From positions 102,272 to 166,271 of the forward strand of contig NZ_JABBNI010000007.1 of assembly GCF_012926525.1 (NCBI RefSeq): a stretch of 64,000 nt of DNA, in the 5' to 3' direction. The DNA comes from Clostridium muellerianum (lineage in GTDB: Bacteria; Bacillota; Clostridia; Clostridiales; Clostridiaceae). Shown here piece after piece: positions 1-7,262 of this stretch (its first letter is position 1; the number at the start of each line of letters is the position of its first letter). A model generated the notes under the pieces. That model was given only the letters and a program-made list of their open reading frames with translations. It made no database searches and was not told the origin of the DNA. A program made the translations under genes and the position numbers.

Positions 1-63
1 GTTAATAAGTCTGATTTTGCAGCCTGAACTATTTTTTAATTAGTGATGAAGGAGCGAATTAGA

Positions 64-330
64 ATGAAATATATAAATGCTATGGAAGTATTACCTGAAG
101 GTTTACTTAACGAGATTCAAAAGTACATTTCTGGTGAGATAGTATATATTCCTCAGATAGAAGGTATAAAAAATAATTGGGGAAGTAAAACTGGTGCAAA
201 AGAGAAAATTGCCAATAGAAATAAACAAATTAGACTTGAAAAAGAAAATGGTAAAACCATTGATGAACTTATGCTTAAATACAATCTTTCCTATGACTCA
301 ATTAAAAAAATTGTATATGTAAAAAAGTAG
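64..330 (+). CDS. CD3324 family small DNA-binding-like protein
   Basis: 88-residue protein opening MKYINAMEVLPEGLLNEIQK and containing the segments GEIVYIPQIEG and LSYDSIKKIVY. This arrangement is typical of the clostridial CD3324 family (a short N-terminal helix, an aromatic IYIP-like strand, and a C-terminal helix-turn-helix-like part). The start at 64 is preferred because GAAGGAG lies at 48-54 with 9-nt spacing; an upstream ATG at 46 lies inside that ribosome-binding site. A role in transcription is inferred only from the helix-turn-helix-like tail; no target can be seen. A terminator hairpin follows at once, so the gene is the end of its transcript. Confidence 0.75.
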   Translation: MKYINAMEVLPEGLLNEIQKYISGEIVYIPQIEGIKNNWGSKTGAKEKIANRNKQIRLEKENGKTIDELMLKYNLSYDSIKKIVYVKK

Positions 331-336
331 TTATTT

Positions 337-374
337 ATACCCCTCTGTAGTTTCAGAACTATAGGGGGTTTGTG
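337..374 (+). terminator. Rho-independent terminator after the CD3324 gene
   Basis: An ACCCCT...AGGGGGT hairpin extended by CTGTAGTT/AACTAT pairing with one bulge, followed by a short T tract. Confidence 0.7.
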
Positions 375-561
375 CATAGAATAACTATAGTAATTATTTA
401 TCTTTTATAGTAATAAAATATTGTTTATGATAATTATAGGATTCTTAAGGTAATTGGTTTCTTTAAGCTGCTTTATATAGATAGATAAAACTTTTTTATT
501 TTAAATGAAAATTTCATATAAACTTAAGAGTCACTTTATAATGAAAGAGGGTTATATTTAT

Positions 562-1317
562 ATGGATAAAAAATATACAGATATAAATTCTAAAATTATT
601 AGTGAATGGTCTGAAAAAGGTTGGAAATGGGGTCAACCTATTAGTCATGAAGTTTTTGAAAAAGCTAGAAATAATGATTGGTTTGTGTTGTTGACGCCTA
701 CTAAACCAGTACCAAAGGAATGGTTTGGTAAAATGGAAAATGCTGAAGTACTAGGACTAGCTTCTGGTGGTGGTCAGCAAATGCCTATATTTACTGCATT
801 AGGTGCAAAGTGTACAGTACTAGATTATTCAGAAAAGCAGTTGTTAAGTGAAAAAGAAGTGGCTATGAGAGAAAATTATGAAATTAAAACAATTAGAGCA
901 GATATGACAAAGCCGCTTCCTTTTGAGGATGAAGTCTTTGACTTGATATTCCATCCAGTTTCTAATTGTTATATTGAAGAAGTTATTCCTGTTTGGAAGG
1001 AGTGTTATAGAGTGCTCAAAAAAGGAGGGATTTTATTGGCAGGATTAGATAATGGTATTAATTTTATTATTGATGATAAAGAAACAGAAATAATTCAAAA
1101 GCTTCCATTTAATCCATTGAAAGATAAAGAATTGTACGAGACTTCAATGAAAAATGATTGGGGAATTCAATTTTCACATAGTATTGAAGAACAAATTGGA
1201 GGACAACTGCAGACAGGATTTACACTCACAGATATATACCAGGATACCAATGGTGAAGGCAGACTTCATGAATTGAATATTCCCTGTTTTTATGCAACAA
1301 GAGCAATTAAAAAGTAA
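562..1317 (+). CDS. Class I SAM-dependent methyltransferase
   Basis: 251 residues from ATG 562, with AAAGAGG 11 nt upstream; an upstream in-frame ATG at 505 has no comparable site. The Rossmann-fold methyltransferase core is visible: motif I VLGLASGGGQQ (near residue 66), the acidic strand-2 end CTVLDYS, motif II IRADMTKPLPFEDEVFDL and the LKKGGILLAG strand. This matches the Methyltransf_11/25 family of small-molecule methylases. The N-terminal part (WSEKGWKWGQPISHEVFEKA) is characteristic of a Firmicute subgroup. The substrate cannot be told from sequence. It stands alone between two terminators. Confidence 0.85.
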   Translation: MDKKYTDINSKIISEWSEKGWKWGQPISHEVFEKARNNDWFVLLTPTKPVPKEWFGKMENAEVLGLASGGGQQMPIFTALGAKCTVLDYSEKQLLSEKEVAMRENYEIKTIRADMTKPLPFEDEVFDLIFHPVSNCYIEEVIPVWKECYRVLKKGGILLAGLDNGINFIIDDKETEIIQKLPFNPLKDKELYETSMKNDWGIQFSHSIEEQIGGQLQTGFTLTDIYQDTNGEGRLHELNIPCFYATRAIKK

Positions 1318-1378
1318 TGATTTTTTATTCAAAGTTTAGTTCTATGGAATATGATCTAAAGCATAAATTAGTAAAAAC

Positions 1379-1410
1379 GTATGCTTCCTTATTTAGGGAG
1401 CATATTTTTA
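1379..1410 (+). terminator. Rho-independent terminator
   Basis: ATGCTTCCT/AGGGAGCAT stem with a 5-nt loop followed by ATTTTTA, 60 bp after the methyltransferase stop. Confidence 0.6.
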
Positions 1411-1460
1411 CATAAATAAAGGCTAAAATCCTTTATTATTCTGCTAGAGATTTAGCTGTG

Positions 1461-1521
1461 TGCTATAATGAAAAATGAGAATGGCTATTTTACAGTGGTT
1501 AAACTTTAATATAGTAGGTAT
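1461..1521 (+). repeat. Fragment of a CRISPR leader with a decayed repeat
   Basis: The promoter-proximal 3' end of the CRISPR leader is recognisable. TATAAT is followed by GAATGGCTATTTTACAGTGG at 1479-1498, identical to the segment bordering the first repeat of arrays 1, 3 and 4. It runs into GTTAAACTTTAATATAG, a mutated form of the repeat start GTTGAACTTTAACATAG. No spacer or second repeat follows. The upstream terminator half of the leader is absent here. Confidence 0.75.
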
Positions 1522-1565
1522 GCTAAAAAAACAATAGTAAGCATATAAGGAGGTATAGAATTAAA

Positions 1566-1979
1566 ATGAAAATTGAGATTACTGATGAAATTAAAGAACA
1601 AGATAAAGATATTATTTTTCAAGGTTTATTAGAATATAATTTAGCGAGAATTGAAGATAAAAACCCAAAGGATTTAGGAGTTTATGTACAGGATGAAACA
1701 GGCAAAAAAGTTGCTGGTCTAATTGGAAATACGCATGGTAATTGGTTGTTTATAAAGTTTTTATGGGTGAATGAAAAGTTACGTCAGCATAACATCGGAA
1801 GTAATATTTTAAAGCAGGCAGAAAAAACAGCAAAAGAGCGTGGTTGCAAGTATTCATTTTTAGATACTTTTAGTTTTCAAGCACCTAAATTTTATAAAAA
1901 ATATGGGTACAAAGAAGTGTTTGCGTTAGAAAACTATCCTGTCACAGGAAAACGTTATTATTTTACTAAAATTCTTTAA
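1566..1979 (+). CDS. GNAT family N-acetyltransferase
   Basis: 137 residues, ATG start with a strong AAGGAGGT site upstream. GNAT fold motifs are visible: the strand WLFIKFLWVNEKLRQHNIGS, where R-Q-H-N-I-G-S is a form of the Q/RxxGxG/A acetyl-CoA pyrophosphate loop (about residues 77-83), then ILKQAEKTAKERGC, and the C-terminal FYKKYGYKEV motif typical of the family. Length is normal. The likely role is transfer of acetyl from acetyl-CoA to a small amine or antibiotic; the substrate is unknown. It lies between two pieces of CRISPR leader (1461-1521 and 2171-2221). Confidence 0.85.
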   Translation: MKIEITDEIKEQDKDIIFQGLLEYNLARIEDKNPKDLGVYVQDETGKKVAGLIGNTHGNWLFIKFLWVNEKLRQHNIGSNILKQAEKTAKERGCKYSFLDTFSFQAPKFYKKYGYKEVFALENYPVTGKRYYFTKIL

Positions 1980-2170
1980 ATATAAAGACAAATTTCAACT
2001 TTAGGTAAGAGTTATAAATAGTAAGTTTTACACGAAGATATAATAAATAGAATCATAAAATAAAGACATTACCAATTGATGCAAGCGATAAAGAAATTAA
2101 AAGTTTGGTTATTGAGTAGAATAAAACAAGGGAAATTTTGATTTTAAGTTAATTATTATAAATCTGCAAA

Positions 2171-2221
2171 ATAAAGTACTCCTAAAGCTTTGGAATATAA
2201 GTATTAAGAGTACTTTTTTAT
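2171..2221 (+). repeat. Terminator half of a CRISPR leader
   Basis: AAAGTACTC/GAGTACTTTTTT hairpin. Its interior, CTAAAGCTTTGGAATATAAG, closely matches the internal terminator of the CRISPR leaders (for example 6193-6240). It can act as a terminator for the acetyltransferase gene and sits at the 3' end of the convergent merR gene. Confidence 0.6.
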
Positions 2222-2593
2222 TTACAACTGCTGCATTAGTAGATGATATCGATCTAATTTTTCATCAATTCTATTCAAGATTGTTTTTAAATCTTCAATT
2301 TGAATTTCTACTCTTTTTCTATGTTCTATAAGCATCTTTTCTCTTTCAAATATAGTTGAATTACCCGGTGACATGAGTTCTGCATAACATTGCAAATCCT
2401 TTAAAGGCATGCCTGTATTTTTTACTTTTATCAAAAAATTTATCCATTCTATGTTAAAATCAGAATAAATCCTATAACCATTTTTATCACGAGAAATATT
2501 TTTTATTAAGAGCTGTTTTTCATAAAATCGCAGTGTGTGTTCACTTAAACCTGTTAATTTAGAAACTTCCTTGATATTGAACTGATTTTTCAT
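2222..2593 (-). CDS. MerR family transcriptional regulator
   Basis: 123 residues. The N-terminal winged helix-turn-helix is typical of MerR (FNIKEVSKLTGLSEHTLRFYE, then NGYRIYSDFNIEWINFLI), followed by a long dimerisation helix (MLIEHRKRVEIQIEDLKTILNRIDEKLDRY). It is short and has no cysteines in a C-terminal effector region, which fits the YyaN/AdhR-like group rather than metal sensors. It is divergent from the flavodoxin-like gene at 2712, and the shared intergenic region contains a MerR-type promoter with 19-bp spacing, so it probably activates that gene. The ribosome-binding site AAGGAGGT is on the minus strand near 2602-2612. Confidence 0.9.
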   Translation of the reverse strand: MKNQFNIKEVSKLTGLSEHTLRFYEKQLLIKNISRDKNGYRIYSDFNIEWINFLIKVKNTGMPLKDLQCYAELMSPGNSTIFEREKMLIEHRKRVEIQIEDLKTILNRIDEKLDRYHLLMQQL

Positions 2594-2655
2594 TTAATAT
2601 AATTACCTCCTTAAAAGCTGGCTTATATAAACATTATAATTTAAAAATAAAAAGC

Positions 2656-2686
2656 TTGCATTAGAGTTAACTCTAAGGTATATACT
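2656..2686 (+). promoter_or_regulatory. MerR-type promoter with 19-bp spacer and palindromic operator
   Basis: TTGCAT (2656-2661) and TATACT (2681-2686) are separated by 19 bp, the over-long spacing used by MerR activators. The perfect palindrome TTAGAGTTAACTCTAA (2661-2676) lies in the spacer. It drives the gene at 2712 and faces merR. Confidence 0.8.
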
Positions 2687-2711
2687 TACAAAGTCTGAAG
2701 GAGGGGGTTGT

Positions 2712-3284
2712 ATGAAGGTTATAGGAATAAGTGGTAGTGCACGGAAAAATGGGAATACAGCAATATTAATTGAAACAGTGTTTAAAGAATTAGAAAAACG
2801 AGGAATAGAGACAGAGCTAATACAGCTATTTGATAAAGAAATTCAGGGTTGTAAAGGATGTTTTGCTTGCAGTGGAAAGGAAAAATGTGTTATTGAGAAA
2901 GATACTTTTAATGAATGTTTTAAAAAAATGATTGAAGCAGATGGAATTATTTTGGGATCACCAGTTTATTCAGCTGATATATCATCTAAAATGAAAGCTT
3001 TTCTTGAACGATCAGGTGTTATTATTTCAGTTAATCCTGGACTAATTAAATATAAAGTAGGCGCTTCTGTTGCAGCAGTTCGACGTGGTGGTGGAATGAC
3101 TGCTGTAGATACTTTAAACCATTTTTTATTAAATAAAGAGGTTTTACTGGTAGGTTCTACTTATTGGAATATGGTTTATGGAAAAGATATTGGTGATGTT
3201 TTAAAAGATGAGGAAGGTATGAGAAATATGAGAAATTTGGGTGAAAACATGGCATGGCTAATGAAAAGGTTAAAATCAGTTTAG
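2712..3284 (+). CDS. Flavodoxin family / NADPH-dependent FMN reductase-like protein
   Basis: 190 residues, ATG preceded by GAAGGAGGGGG. The N-terminus MKVIGISGSARKNGNTAIL is the phosphate-binding loop of flavodoxin-like NAD(P)H:FMN oxidoreductases. GCKGCFACSGKEKCVIEKD gives the cysteine-rich segment seen in iron-sulfur flavoprotein-like members. GSPVYSADISSKMKAFLERS is the second flavin-binding loop. It probably reduces quinones, nitro compounds or another electrophile using FMN. MerR control through the 19-bp-spacer promoter suggests induction by a toxic substrate. Downstream lies an orphan CRISPR leader. Confidence 0.88.
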   Translation: MKVIGISGSARKNGNTAILIETVFKELEKRGIETELIQLFDKEIQGCKGCFACSGKEKCVIEKDTFNECFKKMIEADGIILGSPVYSADISSKMKAFLERSGVIISVNPGLIKYKVGASVAAVRRGGGMTAVDTLNHFLLNKEVLLVGSTYWNMVYGKDIGDVLKDEEGMRNMRNLGENMAWLMKRLKSV

Positions 3285-3358
3285 CTTTATAAAGGCTTAA
3301 GTTGAACTATTTGTGTTAAAATAATTGTTTCAATATCTATACACAATTAATTGTTCAA

Positions 3359-3557
3359 ATTTTACCAGCCAAAGCTAAAAGTAAAGTGCCTTTTAAATCT
3401 TGATATATAAGGCTTAAAGGTGCTTTTTTATTATAGTTTTAAAAATAAAAAAACGGCTGGTAAAATTTTAAGTAAATCCTTTGATTTCAATGAATTAAGG
3501 GGTATAATAAAAAAGAAGAATGGCTATTTTACAGGTTGAACTATAACATAGGATGTA
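3359..3557 (+). repeat. Orphan CRISPR leader with one decayed repeat and no array
   Basis: Nearly full-length copy of the leader found before arrays 1-4. It has the left arm TTTTACCAGCC, an internal terminator (AAAGTGCC...GGTGCTTTTTT), the right arm GGCTGGTAAAATTTTAAG, TATAAT at 3503-3508 and GAATGGCTATTTTACAG. It ends in GTTGAACTATAACATAGGAT at 3535-3554 and then diverges. Two bases (TG) present at the leader-repeat junction of the real arrays are missing. The rest of the 3285-3757 gap is A/T-rich; the motif TTGTGTTAAAATAATTG at 3312-3328 also occurs upstream of the AAA-ATPase genes. Confidence 0.85.
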
Positions 3558-3757
3558 GTATTGTTTGTATAAAAATTATAATTTACAAAATTTTAAAATT
3601 GAACAAATAAGATAATGATAATAAAGGAACTGCATTACTTAACTTAGAATTTTGCAGTGTTTTGTCATATTCAATAAAAATGATATTGAATAGAATAATA
3701 TAAATGCTTTATAATTGTTTTAAAGAAAGATAAAACGCAAGAGGAAGTGGATAAGTT

Positions 3758-4786
3758 TTGGCAAAGAAGCATGATTTTGATGCAGCATGGAAATCGATTT
3801 TGGAAGCTTTTGAAGTAGAAATAGTAGAAATGCTTTTTCCAGAGATATTTAAAAATATAGCCTGGGAATATGGAGCAGATTCTTTGGACAAAGAATTGCA
3901 GGAAATACAAAGGAAAATTTTTGATAAAGACAGCAGCGAAAAGGTAATATCGGACAAAATAATAAAGGTGAAGTTAAAGAATAATAATAGTAAAATATTG
4001 TTTATACATGTGGAAGTACAGAGCTACAGTAGTGAAAATGAAGTATTTGGAGAAAGAATGTTCAGATACTTTTATAGAATTTGGGATAAGTTCAGGTATA
4101 AGTATGAGGATAAATCAGAAATAGTAGCAGCAGTTATATATACATATAAGGGAGAAAGAGGCAAAGATAAAAGTTACATATATAAATTGCCAGATATAAA
4201 TGAAGAAATATTAATATATAATTTTAGGACAATAGATATAGAAAATATAAAACTAGAAAATATCAGTGAAAATAATCCACTAAAGTTAGTATTTAAAATG
4301 GCAAAGAATTTACTAGAAATAAAAGCTAATGATGAAGAAATATTTAAGGCAAAAATTAAATTAGCTGAAGAACTAAGAGGATATGAAAAAATAAAAAATA
4401 ATGAACAAATAAAAGCATTAGTAGACTTTCTAGAATACTTATTTTTAATTGAAGATCCAGAGTTAGAGAAAAAATATGAAGAATATAAAAAAGAAATTGG
4501 AGGTGCATTTAAAATGAGTATAGATGAAATTAGAAGATTACATTATAAACAAGAGGGAAAAGAAGAAGGAAAAGAAGAAGGAAGAGAAGAAGAGAGAGAA
4601 CAATCTAGATTAAAAGATGTTGAAAGAGTTATAAAATTACTTAATAAGAAGTTTAATAATGTAGATGAAGTAATAATTGAAAGTGTAAAAGTATTGGACA
4701 GTAATAAGTTAAACTCAATTATTGAAGATATACTAGATATAGAAAATATAGAAGATTTAGATAAGTATGGAGTTAAATCTTGTTAA
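3758..4786 (+). CDS. Rpn family recombination-promoting nuclease / PD-(D/E)XK nuclease-like
   Basis: 342 residues from TTG 3758, with GAGGAAGTGG upstream, the same style of start region as the AAA-ATPase genes at 7263 and 10963. The N-terminal nuclease-like core has FDAAWKSILEAF and ILFIHVEVQSYSSENEVFGERMF; the E-x-Q in HVEVQ is the catalytic E-x-K/Q position of the PD-(D/E)XK fold in this family. A charged coiled coil (EGKEEGKEEGREEEREQ, about residues 268-284) and a short helical tail follow. Rpn-like proteins of this type are DNA endonucleases that stimulate RecA-independent recombination in E. coli (family knowledge). It is bracketed by two orphan CRISPR leaders. Confidence 0.8.
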   Translation: MAKKHDFDAAWKSILEAFEVEIVEMLFPEIFKNIAWEYGADSLDKELQEIQRKIFDKDSSEKVISDKIIKVKLKNNNSKILFIHVEVQSYSSENEVFGERMFRYFYRIWDKFRYKYEDKSEIVAAVIYTYKGERGKDKSYIYKLPDINEEILIYNFRTIDIENIKLENISENNPLKLVFKMAKNLLEIKANDEEIFKAKIKLAEELRGYEKIKNNEQIKALVDFLEYLFLIEDPELEKKYEEYKKEIGGAFKMSIDEIRRLHYKQEGKEEGKEEGREEEREQSRLKDVERVIKLLNKKFNNVDEVIIESVKVLDSNKLNSIIEDILDIENIEDLDKYGVKSC

Positions 4787-4860
4787 AGATTAAATATGAT
4801 AAAAATTTAATGAATATAATGTAAATAGATAGCAAGATTTTATAATTTTATTTTTGATAT

Positions 4861-5066
4861 GAAAATTTACCAGCCATAGGAAAAGCTAAAGTACCTTTAA
4901 AACTTTGAAATATAAGGCTTAAGGGTGCTTTTTATATTATATTTTTAAAAATCAAAAAACGGCTGGTAAAATTTTAAGTAAATCCTTTGATTTCAATGAA
5001 TTAAGGGGTATAATAAAAAAGAAGAATGGCTATTTTACAGGTTGAAATATAACATGGGATGTATTT
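4861..5066 (+). repeat. Second orphan CRISPR leader with one decayed repeat
   Basis: Same organisation as the copy at 3359: ACCAGCC arm, internal terminator, GGCTGGTAAAATTTTAAG, TATAAT at 5009-5014 and GGCTATTTTACAG. It then has GTTGAAATATAACATGGGAT at 5041-5060 and ATTT, a repeat with at least two substitutions. It lacks the same TG dinucleotide at the junction as the first orphan, so these two copies probably share a dead ancestor. No spacers follow. Confidence 0.85.
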
Positions 5067-5205
5067 GAGGAAGGGGCTACATTATGAAATGTAAGTTTAC
5101 TTCACTGAAATTGTTTAATAATTTTTCAGACAAAATATAACACAAAAAGTCGGGAATAATCACTTGAAAAGAGATAAGATATATGTATAGATAGAGGTGA
5201 TGATT

Positions 5206-6072
5206 ATGAGATGGATTGAAGGAATAGGTGAAGTTGTCAACTATATAGAGGAGAATATCACTGAAGAAATTGTAATAAAAAATATTGCAAAAAAAGCACT
5301 TATATCTCCCTTTTATTTTCAAAAATGTTTTGCAATGCTTTGTGGTTTTACAGTGGGAGAGTATATCAGACAACGAAGGCTTGCCCTTGCTGGAAATGAG
5401 CTCGTTTTTACTGATAAGAAAATCATTGATATTGCATTGAAATACGGTTATACATCACCAGATAGCTTCACAAAAGCTTTTACTCGATTTCATGGTGTTA
5501 CACCTACTGCTGTTCGAAAAGATGGAGCAATGATTAAATCGTTTGCTCCTCTGAAAATCAAATTTTCATTGGAAGGTGGTTATATTATGGATTATAAAAT
5601 TGTTAAAAAGGATTCCTTTACTGTTATGGGTGTATCAAAAGTATTTAAGTACGATGATGCACTTGCAGAAATTCCACAGTTTTGGGTAGAGCATTATAAA
5701 ACAGGAAAAGGTAAATTTGTATGTGGAATGTATGGAATATGTATAGATGAGAGCATGGGCTCAAATGGGTTTGAATATTTGATTGCAGATGATTATAATC
5801 CATCCATAGAAATACCTGATGGTTTTATTACAAAGGTTATTCCTAAGCATATATGGGCTGTTTTTGCTTGTAGAGGTGCGATGCCAAAAGCTATACAAGA
5901 TGTGAATAAAAAAATCTTCTCAGAATGGCTGCCTAATTGCAAGGATTATGAAATTGCAGCAGGTTATAATATTGAAATGTACACTAATTTGGATGACTAT
6001 CCAAAAGGTAATCAGGATGAAAACTACTACAGCGAAATATGGATTCCTGTTAAGAAAAAAATAACTGCATAG
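5206..6072 (+). CDS. AraC family regulator with GyrI-like effector domain
   Basis: 288 residues. Start ATG 5206 is chosen because AGAGGTGAT (5193-5201) is its ribosome-binding site. The N-terminal AraC-type double helix-turn-helix (about residues 5-105) has ITEEIVIKNIAKKALISPFY and KIIDIALKYGYTSPDSFTKA, ending FHGVTPTAVRK. The C-terminal half (about 125-285) is a GyrI/SOUL-like ligand-binding domain (VMGVSKVFKYDDAL..., YLIADDYNPSIEIPDGF, YYSEIWIPVKK). The layout matches the BltR/Rob-like regulators of drug or stress responses. No obvious target gene is adjacent: upstream is the orphan leader, downstream the leader of array 1. Confidence 0.9.
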   Translation: MRWIEGIGEVVNYIEENITEEIVIKNIAKKALISPFYFQKCFAMLCGFTVGEYIRQRRLALAGNELVFTDKKIIDIALKYGYTSPDSFTKAFTRFHGVTPTAVRKDGAMIKSFAPLKIKFSLEGGYIMDYKIVKKDSFTVMGVSKVFKYDDALAEIPQFWVEHYKTGKGKFVCGMYGICIDESMGSNGFEYLIADDYNPSIEIPDGFITKVIPKHIWAVFACRGAMPKAIQDVNKKIFSEWLPNCKDYEIAAGYNIEMYTNLDDYPKGNQDENYYSEIWIPVKKKITA

Positions 6073-6168
6073 AAATAATTTAAATCATCATATTCATTCT
6101 AATCTTGAAATGCTAATAAATTTGATTTTATATTATAAAATGTAGTTTTAACTTTAATTTAACTAAGA

Positions 6169-6347
6169 ATTTTACCAACTGAAGCTAGAAATAAAGTACC
6201 TTTAAAGCTTTGAAATATAAGGCTTAAGGGTACTTTTTATATTATATTTTTAAAAATCAAAAAACAGCTGGTAAAATTTTGAGAAAATCCTTTAATTTCA
6301 ATAGATTAAGGGGTATAATAAAAAATAAGAATGGCTATTTTACAGTG
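6169..6347 (+). promoter_or_regulatory. CRISPR leader of array 1 (terminator plus promoter)
   Basis: The leader starts with a TTTTACCA arm and contains a terminator hairpin (AAAGTACC...GGTACTTTTTAT). It continues with CAGCTGGTAAAATTTT, and has TATAAT at 6314-6319, about 29 bp before the first repeat. The last 20 bp, ATGGCTATTTTACAGTG plus flanks, are conserved at all functional arrays and are the likely integration anchor for Cas1-Cas2. The terminator ends upstream transcription so that the array is transcribed from its own promoter. Confidence 0.85.
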
Positions 6348-7163
6348 GTTGAACTTTAACATAGGATGTATTTAAATACAACCATTTGCTTTATCTGTTT
6401 CATAAGCATTAACAGTTGAACTTTAACATAGGATGTATTTAAATACTGTATCTAAGCATCTAACTCGTCCACTATAACCTGTTGAACTTTAACATAGGAT
6501 GTATTTAAATTTTACCATATCATATGTATATGCTGTAAGGGTATAGTTGAACTTTAACATAGGATGTATTTAAATAACATTTAGTGATGTAGATATAGAA
6601 AATATAAAAAAGTTGAACTTTAACATAGGATGTATTTAAATGGTTCATAGCCATGTTCTTTCATCCAAGCAAATAAGTTGAACTTTAACATAGGATGTAT
6701 TTAAATTAAAACTTAGGATGTTCGTTAAGCCGCCCTATAAGTTGAACTTTAACATAGGATGTATTTAAATGATATATCAGCTGCCATTAAGTCGATTACT
6801 GGAGTAGTTGAACTTTAACATAGGATGTATTTAAATTTTGCGACTGCAGCAGTTACCTATGGTAAAGAAACAGTTGAACTTTAACATAGGATGTATTTAA
6901 ATTTTAGGTGCATTGGTATAATTCCAAGCAAAATATCTGTTGAACTTTAACATAGGATGTATTTAAATCTGTAATACCCTTTAAAAAAAGATTTTTCTCT
7001 AAAGGTTGAACTTTAACATAGGATGTATTTAAATTCTATTTTAGTAATTGTGTCACTCTTTACTTTATGTTGAACTTTAACATAGGATGTATTTAAATTA
7101 AGGATAGCTTTGTACTTCCAGTTAAACCACAACGTTGAACTTTAACATAGGATATATTAAAAC
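6348..7163 (+). CRISPR. CRISPR array 1, type I-B: 13 repeats, 12 spacers
   Basis: 30-bp repeat beginning GTTGAACTTTAACATAGGAT and ending GTATTTAAAT, repeated every 64-67 bp from 6348. The last repeat (7134-7163) is degenerate, GGATATATTAAAAC at its 3' end, which marks the leader-distal end. Spacers are 34-37 bp. The leader lies on the left, so new spacers enter near 6378. Compared with arrays 2 and 3 the repeat has CTTTAAC instead of CTATAAC. Confidence 0.98.
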
Positions 7164-7206
7164 TAAATGCTATTGCTATAAATCAGCAGTAGCATTTAGT
7201 TTTATG
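7161..7206 (+). terminator. Array-end terminator
   Basis: Stem CTAAATGCTATTGCT / AGCAGTAGCATTTAG followed by TTTTAT, directly abutting the last repeat. The same hairpin closes arrays 2 and 4. Confidence 0.85.
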
Positions 7207-7262
7207 AATGTTTAAATTGTACTGTTTGTGTTAAAATAATTGTTAAGGAAGGAAGTGGTTAA

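Noticed and set aside
1..63. Possible partial gene at the left edge
   Set aside because: The 63 bases before the CD3324 gene contain no frame with recognisable similarity.
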